64,000 nt of DNA, from the NCBI GenBank assembly GCA_000697055.1, contig JNDT01001783.1:1-64000 (forward strand), read 5' to 3'. The notes under the pieces were generated by a model, which worked only from the letters and a program-made list of their open reading frames with translations, was not told where the DNA came from and searched no databases. Below are positions 59,499 through 64,000 of this stretch, in pieces. The DNA comes from Saksenaea vasiformis B4078 (Eukaryota > Mucoromycota > Mucoromycetes > Mucorales > Saksenaeaceae). The translations under genes and the position numbers were made by a program. Position 1 is the stretch's first letter; each line of letters begins with the position of its first letter.

Positions 59499-61541
59499 TT
59501 AGACACGCGATCGTGCCGCGTTGTCAGAATTATTGCTGCAGCTATCTACGACGTTCACGGTACGCACAAACCGTTCGTGACCAATTGCGTCATCTTCAAT
59601 GTCGGTTTTGTCCTGTTTACCGTGAACAACGTAAAATAAGATAGCACAAGCGACAGTAGCAACTCCAAAACCTGCAAACATGTATACGAGGTTAGGATCC
59701 ACGGCGATAGGTACAAACGCAATGTTGAGAAGTGATCCCAAGCACAGAGTGAAGAAAAATAACGCCATCACTAGCGACTTCATTTTGGCAGGCGCTTTCT
59801 TGTAGGCATACTCGATTCCGGTAGGATTTGCAAAGACTTCCCCAAGTCCGACGAAAACATAAGCAGGTATAATCAATGCAACTGACACATGGTTCTTTCC
59901 ATGACCTGTGGGCCATTGATAAAAAGGAGGGCTATTATAGATAATTTGCTGAATCACCGCGGCATACTAACATCCACTGTTAACCTTAAATTTCGCATAA
60001 CTCAAGGAATGGTCATCAGTAATGGTTTTACCTACCACCATAGCCAATCCGGATATAACAAACCCGATGGTAATTCGCATAATCGGTCTAAGATGAAACC
60101 CAAATCGACGCATCCCAGGGTAGAAAATTCTATCCAATACAGGAAGCATTATGACAGCGACCAACGCCCTGACACCTTGTAGGACATCATTGGCTAAAGT
60201 CCATCAGTTAGATATAATGTGTCAACGATAATATAATTTGACATAGCTTACAGAACGGTCCTGTTTCCATTGTTGCTGCCATTGATATGAAGTTGTTATA
60301 TATCTGAATATGGCCTAGATAGAAGATAGGGAACCAACAAAATACAACACATGCTCTTAATGTACGTCGAATTTCATCCACAAATGTATCGTCCCATGTC
60401 GTCTTGTTTGCGATCTCAGCATTGGTTAACTGCATTACGCTTGGTTTGGTCCCCTCCAAGCCGTATTTGTACGCAAGCTTTAGTACTGAGCCAACTTCGG
60501 TATAGATAGATTTCCGAGGCGCATATCGAACATAGACAGGCTTCCCAAGAAGTAAAATCACGACGAAAACGAAGAGCATTGCTATGGACAAAAGGTACGA
60601 CGCCCAGAAGCCAATCTGTTTTTCGATTGTCGTTGCTGCGATAACCGCAATGCTCGAAAGAGTAATAGCCCAATAAAACATATTGCATATCCTTTGATAA
60701 GTTGCTTGAGGTGTCACAATGACTCTTTGCTCCGAGTCACTTTGGACATCGATTTCATCACCATCTTCATTTTCGATCTTTCTAGGTTGTCGTCCACGTT
60801 TTTGTACGCGTATAAAAGGGCTGCGTGTTTGATACTGATCTGCTGCCAAAGTTGCGATGTTCGGTTTGATCCCGCCATCAGCGAGACCAGTAAGTATCAT
60901 TGATACGATAAGCCCAGGAAACGCCACTCCGCTATGGATTGAAGGAGGAATAGATGTGCAAATTAATATCAATAGCCCAACGATATATATAGACGAGAAT
61001 ACTACAACGGTTTGGTAACTTCCTAAATATTTGTCTCCTACAATAGCACCGATGATAGGCGCTAAGTAGCCCCAGAGATTATGAAATGATGTGAGCGCTG
61101 TAGCAGTTTGCCGACCACGGCCCAAAGCACCCGGTTGTTCTGCAGGATCTTTGATATCCAAAGCATTAAAAAAACTGGTGCAAACTACTTTTTGCTAAAC
61201 CATTTCTTCTTACATATGGATGAGCTGGGAAATTGAATGTAATTGTGAAATACCGAAGACATGGTGTGGCTTGCAGATCGTTCCAGACACTCAAGAAGAA
61301 TCAGAATAAGACTCGCTTTAGGAATGGAATCCGAAACTTCTCGACAAGTTTTCCAGTCAGCCTCAGTGGGCTACTGAACATATAAGTAATAGGACCCTGT
61401 TGTTCATAGAAATCTTTTTACTTCTTCGTAGATTTGTCCATTTCTACCAAGAAACCTTTTTCGTCCCGAATCAGAAGGTTCGAGTTCGCCCTCTACATTT
61501 CTCTTCTCAGTATATGCTCCTTCTTCTGTTTTACGATCCAT
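59499..61541 (-). CDS. PTR2: POT/PTR2-family oligopeptide transporter
   Basis: A proton-coupled di/tripeptide importer of the plasma membrane, roughly 580-600 residues. The cytosolic N-terminus starts MDRKTEEGAYTEKRNVEGEL at 61541. The second exon carries the family's ER..xxY-like block and MSSVFHNYIQFP. The next large exon (60208-61146 region) has PGALGRGRQTATALTSFHNL then WGYLAPIIGAIVGDKYLGSY (PTR2 signature 1), then LTGLADGGIKPNIATLAADQ, then an acidic loop and FYWAITLSSIAVIAATTIEK. Downstream exons carry VFCWFPIFYLGHIQIYNNF and VALIIPAYVFVGLGEVFANP then TGIEYAYKKAPAKMKSLVMA (signature 2), followed by a cytosolic tail ending AARSRV. In the ER..xxY block the usual ERFxYYG reads ERSASHT, so the proton-coupling motif appears altered. 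About five short introns. Otherwise apparently intact. Confidence 0.9.
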
Positions 61542-63289
61542 ATAATATATGAATGAGTGTGGAGAGAAATGAGACTGGAAAGTGGAAAGGTGCGGTTATA
61601 TACAAAATGGACGAACAGCAGCTTTACGTACTTTGCCTTGGCATATTCAGGCCCAGCAAACGTTCGCCTTTTGTGATAGCTCAACTGAAGTGACATAGCA
61701 ACCGGGTACCTCTGGTACTTACAGGATAAAAGGTTAGAGTCACAAGAAGAAGCTGTTCATATATAAAATACAACTGCAGCTTCTGCAGAATGACTGACGT
61801 GAAACGCGTGTCATCCTATGCCTTTCCAGATGGGATATACAGTGGGTATGTCTCAGATAAATTTATTTGAGACAGCATACACTTTTGATAAAGAAATTGC
61901 CATAGAGGAGGAGATAGTACGTCCAGTATGCTTAACAGGTGTGCTAATATAAGACTGATACTAACAGTTAGCTCCCATAACGCATATGATATCACTCGGA
62001 CAATACGTTGATAGAGACATCACCCTAAATACGCAGAAGTAGATTGACTTTGCAGAAAGGCCACTGATTAGGATGCACGTCGTTTACATTAGCCAAAACT
62101 TCCGAGTTTTCCTTCAAGGAATACGTTGTGTAGCAAATATTATGGTTATAATTCTTCTACATTTTCATTTCTTTTATGATCCTTACACAAGCCATAGTTG
62201 AGTTAATAGCCTTGTGTTGTTTATTCCTATATCCGACCACTGTTAGATATCGTTAAGTGGCCAAGGCATGCTCTTATAAAGGTAGATCGCAGCAGGAAAT
62301 TAAGGTATGTCCAGAAGAAAATGAACAAGCAGCTGACGTGGCATCATTATAAATTGATAAATAAGTCCGCCCAGTGTAGAGATGCTCGCCATTTCTCACG
62401 GTATTGGCAAGCGAACTACCTTGTTTGTAGCTTATCTAAATACCGCTAGGCTTAGTTTAGCACTGTTCGCTGCTGTTGCTGCTGTAGTCTCCAACGATTG
62501 ACAGTAAATATATTTACTCTAACCTCCATCTTCTCCAACACTTCGTATCATGGACATTCGTCAATGATTGATCACATGTGGCGGCCTGTATTGTAATCTC
62601 GCAAATATAGGTTAAATGAATATACTGGAATTCAATGTGATCTGTAAAGAACAGTTGATGTTTTTCAAGCTGCAAAAGTTGCCGCTGTTCTCCCTACACG
62701 TTGCTAGTTCTTGTGTGTGAGGCATGCTAGTGTATTACGTATCTTCTGGAACGGAGTACAGAGTAACACAGAGATACGCTAAGTAACTCCAAGTATAACG
62801 TAGCATCCTTCTAGTACCGATACTTGGGTTTTTTTTCCGTTTATTATTAGTAACTACTCCTGCCTGAAAAGACCGAAATCGTACTCGAGGATAGTCAGAG
62901 TGGGAATAGAACTGCGTTATTCATGTATTATTTTACCTACCATTAGAGCAATAGCACTGAAATTCAAGCATATCCTTTTTTAATCGCGAAGTGTGAGTGC
63001 GCAATATCTGAGTATACTTGTGTCCTGAAAATGCAATCGATCGAAATGATTGTTACTACGCATGTATCTTTAGAAAATAAGACCAAGTTGAGCTGAACGC
63101 AACGCCCATGCAAAGGCCTGTTCAGCGGATTCTTCCAATAACTCTAGTGCTCCTACCAGGCAGAACTCAACAAAGGGAAAACAAATTGCATCGAGCTTCG
63201 AAACAGAGGGAAAAAGCATGCGAAAAATGGCAAGGCGAAACAACAAAGAGTGTACAGTAACCTCAACCGCTACTGATCTACAACGCAAT
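61542..63289. other. Gene-poor region
   Basis: No gene seen. This contains the PTR2 upstream region (TATA-like ATATAATATATG at about 61541-61552 and further copies to 61765). Many short AT-rich stretches follow, without a supported frame. Confidence 0.4.
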
Positions 63290-63627
63290 AGTGGTTGCAC
63301 GCGTCGTACATGAATCCACTGAGATACAGCGACAGGATTTATAATCACCGCCGGCCACGACAGCTGAAGATGCATGTATTACCTGTACCGATCAGGGATA
63401 CACATGAAAAATGGAACCAACGCGCTCGTGATTCTATCTGTGATCGCGTGCCTTCTGGAAATGATACGATACCTATTGAGTCCCGCTGGAAAGTATTAAA
63501 GCGAGGTTTCTTATATCGGTCTAATCGTGCAATGTTGGATTTCCTGGCATACGTGAGATCCGATAAATATTCTTTTTCTTTCAGCAAATTATTTCGAACT
63601 TGTAGGCGGTTATTTGTGCTGGAATAA
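63290..63627 (+). pseudogene. MULE-like transposase fragment
   Basis: A plus-strand frame contains GNDTIPIESRWKVLKRGFLY followed by RSNRAMLDFLAYVRS. This matches the pattern ..TN..vEsxWxxLKxxyLxxxNRxxxDxLxYv found after the DDE core of MULE-type transposases in zygomycete fungi. Only this C-terminal block remains. The catalytic core upstream is absent or unrecognisable, and the frame ends with a stop soon after. It is called as a relic on motif pattern alone. Confidence 0.4.
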
Positions 63628-64000
63628 ATGTACGCTAAGTGCGCTACGTCGGCCAAATGGGAATAATAGTTCGACATTGATGTAATGGCATTGGATTAGT
63701 AGAGCGCACTTCTCGTCAGTTGCGATGTCTCACTGTATTTGCAGTGCTTTTATTTGTAACCAAATAATAACAAAAATCATATTCGCACGGCCGATCTGTT
63801 GCCACCAACTCTTAAGCGGCTTATATATGGTGCAGCGGCATGCACATAATAATAGACCGTCGGACAATGTAGGTCGGGTTGGTAGATGGGCATTTATAAT
63901 CAATTTTGCCGGGAGTTACTCACGACAAGCTACTGCCGTCCCAGCATCGCTATGGTCTTCTGTGGCCTTCATAGCAGGCATAAATCGTTCATTACCAATG
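63628..64000. other. Unassigned right edge
   Basis: No feature recognised. The window ends before any further gene is visible. Confidence 0.4.

Overview
This window is nuclear DNA of a fungus, most likely an early-diverging (Mucoromycota-type) filamentous fungus. The evidence is: fungus-specific proteins (a KRE2/MNT1 mannosyltransferase, a Kre9/Knh1-type wall protein, a Cyk3-like cytokinesis protein, Mdm31, Qcr8); many short GT-AG introns (about 45-65 bases) with TACTAAC-like branch sites and pyrimidine-rich leaders; and transposon remnants whose motifs resemble those common in Mucorales. The genus cannot be fixed from the sequence. No rRNA, tRNA or CRISPR array was recognised, and no prokaryote-style operon.

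Layout. 1-4.9 kb: an unassigned repeat-like stretch, a roughly 750-bp element with inverted ends, a broken Tc1/IS630-type transposase, then an SLC35F-like transporter (minus). 4.9-10 kb: a doubtful small gene, a KRE2/MNT1 mannosyltransferase (plus) and the signal recognition particle receptor alpha subunit (minus). 10-14.5 kb: gene-poor. 14.5-23.1 kb: three plus-strand genes, namely calcineurin A, a Cyk3-like transglutaminase-fold protein and Mdm31. 23.2-27.2 kb: REV7 (minus), a small Kre9/Knh1-like secreted protein (minus) and RAD18 (plus), which places two translesion-synthesis factors within 4 kb. 28-33.7 kb: a DUF4203/TMEM198-like membrane protein, a monoacylglycerol-lipase-type hydrolase and a PQQ-type beta-propeller protein (all plus). 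35.3-42.7 kb: one very large minus-strand gene for a THADA/Trm732-like tRNA methylation cofactor, with a 38-bp minisatellite upstream of it. 43.3-47.2 kb: gene-poor. 47.2-53.3 kb: a triose-phosphate-translocator-type sugar-phosphate transporter and QCR8 (both minus), then a kinase-like protein lacking the catalytic motifs (plus). 53.3-56.6 kb: gene-poor, with a foldback repeat. 56.6-61.5 kb: a coiled-coil/Arg-rich protein (plus), a 2-hydroxyacid dehydrogenase (minus) and a POT-family peptide transporter (minus). 61.5-64 kb: gene-poor, with a MULE-like transposase fragment.

Gene models were spliced by hand. For the mannosyltransferase, calcineurin A, Cyk3-like, Mdm31, Knh1-like, RAD18, DUF4203-like, lipase, beta-propeller, QCR8 and kinase-like genes, the exon lengths sum to an exact multiple of three. 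The genes are mostly housekeeping (secretion, cell wall, cytokinesis, mitochondria, DNA damage tolerance, tRNA modification, transport). I did not find a convincing new multi-gene system. The best leads are the REV7/RAD18 neighbourhood, a Met/Pro repeat inside RAD18, the 38-bp minisatellite, the foldback and the kinase-like protein.
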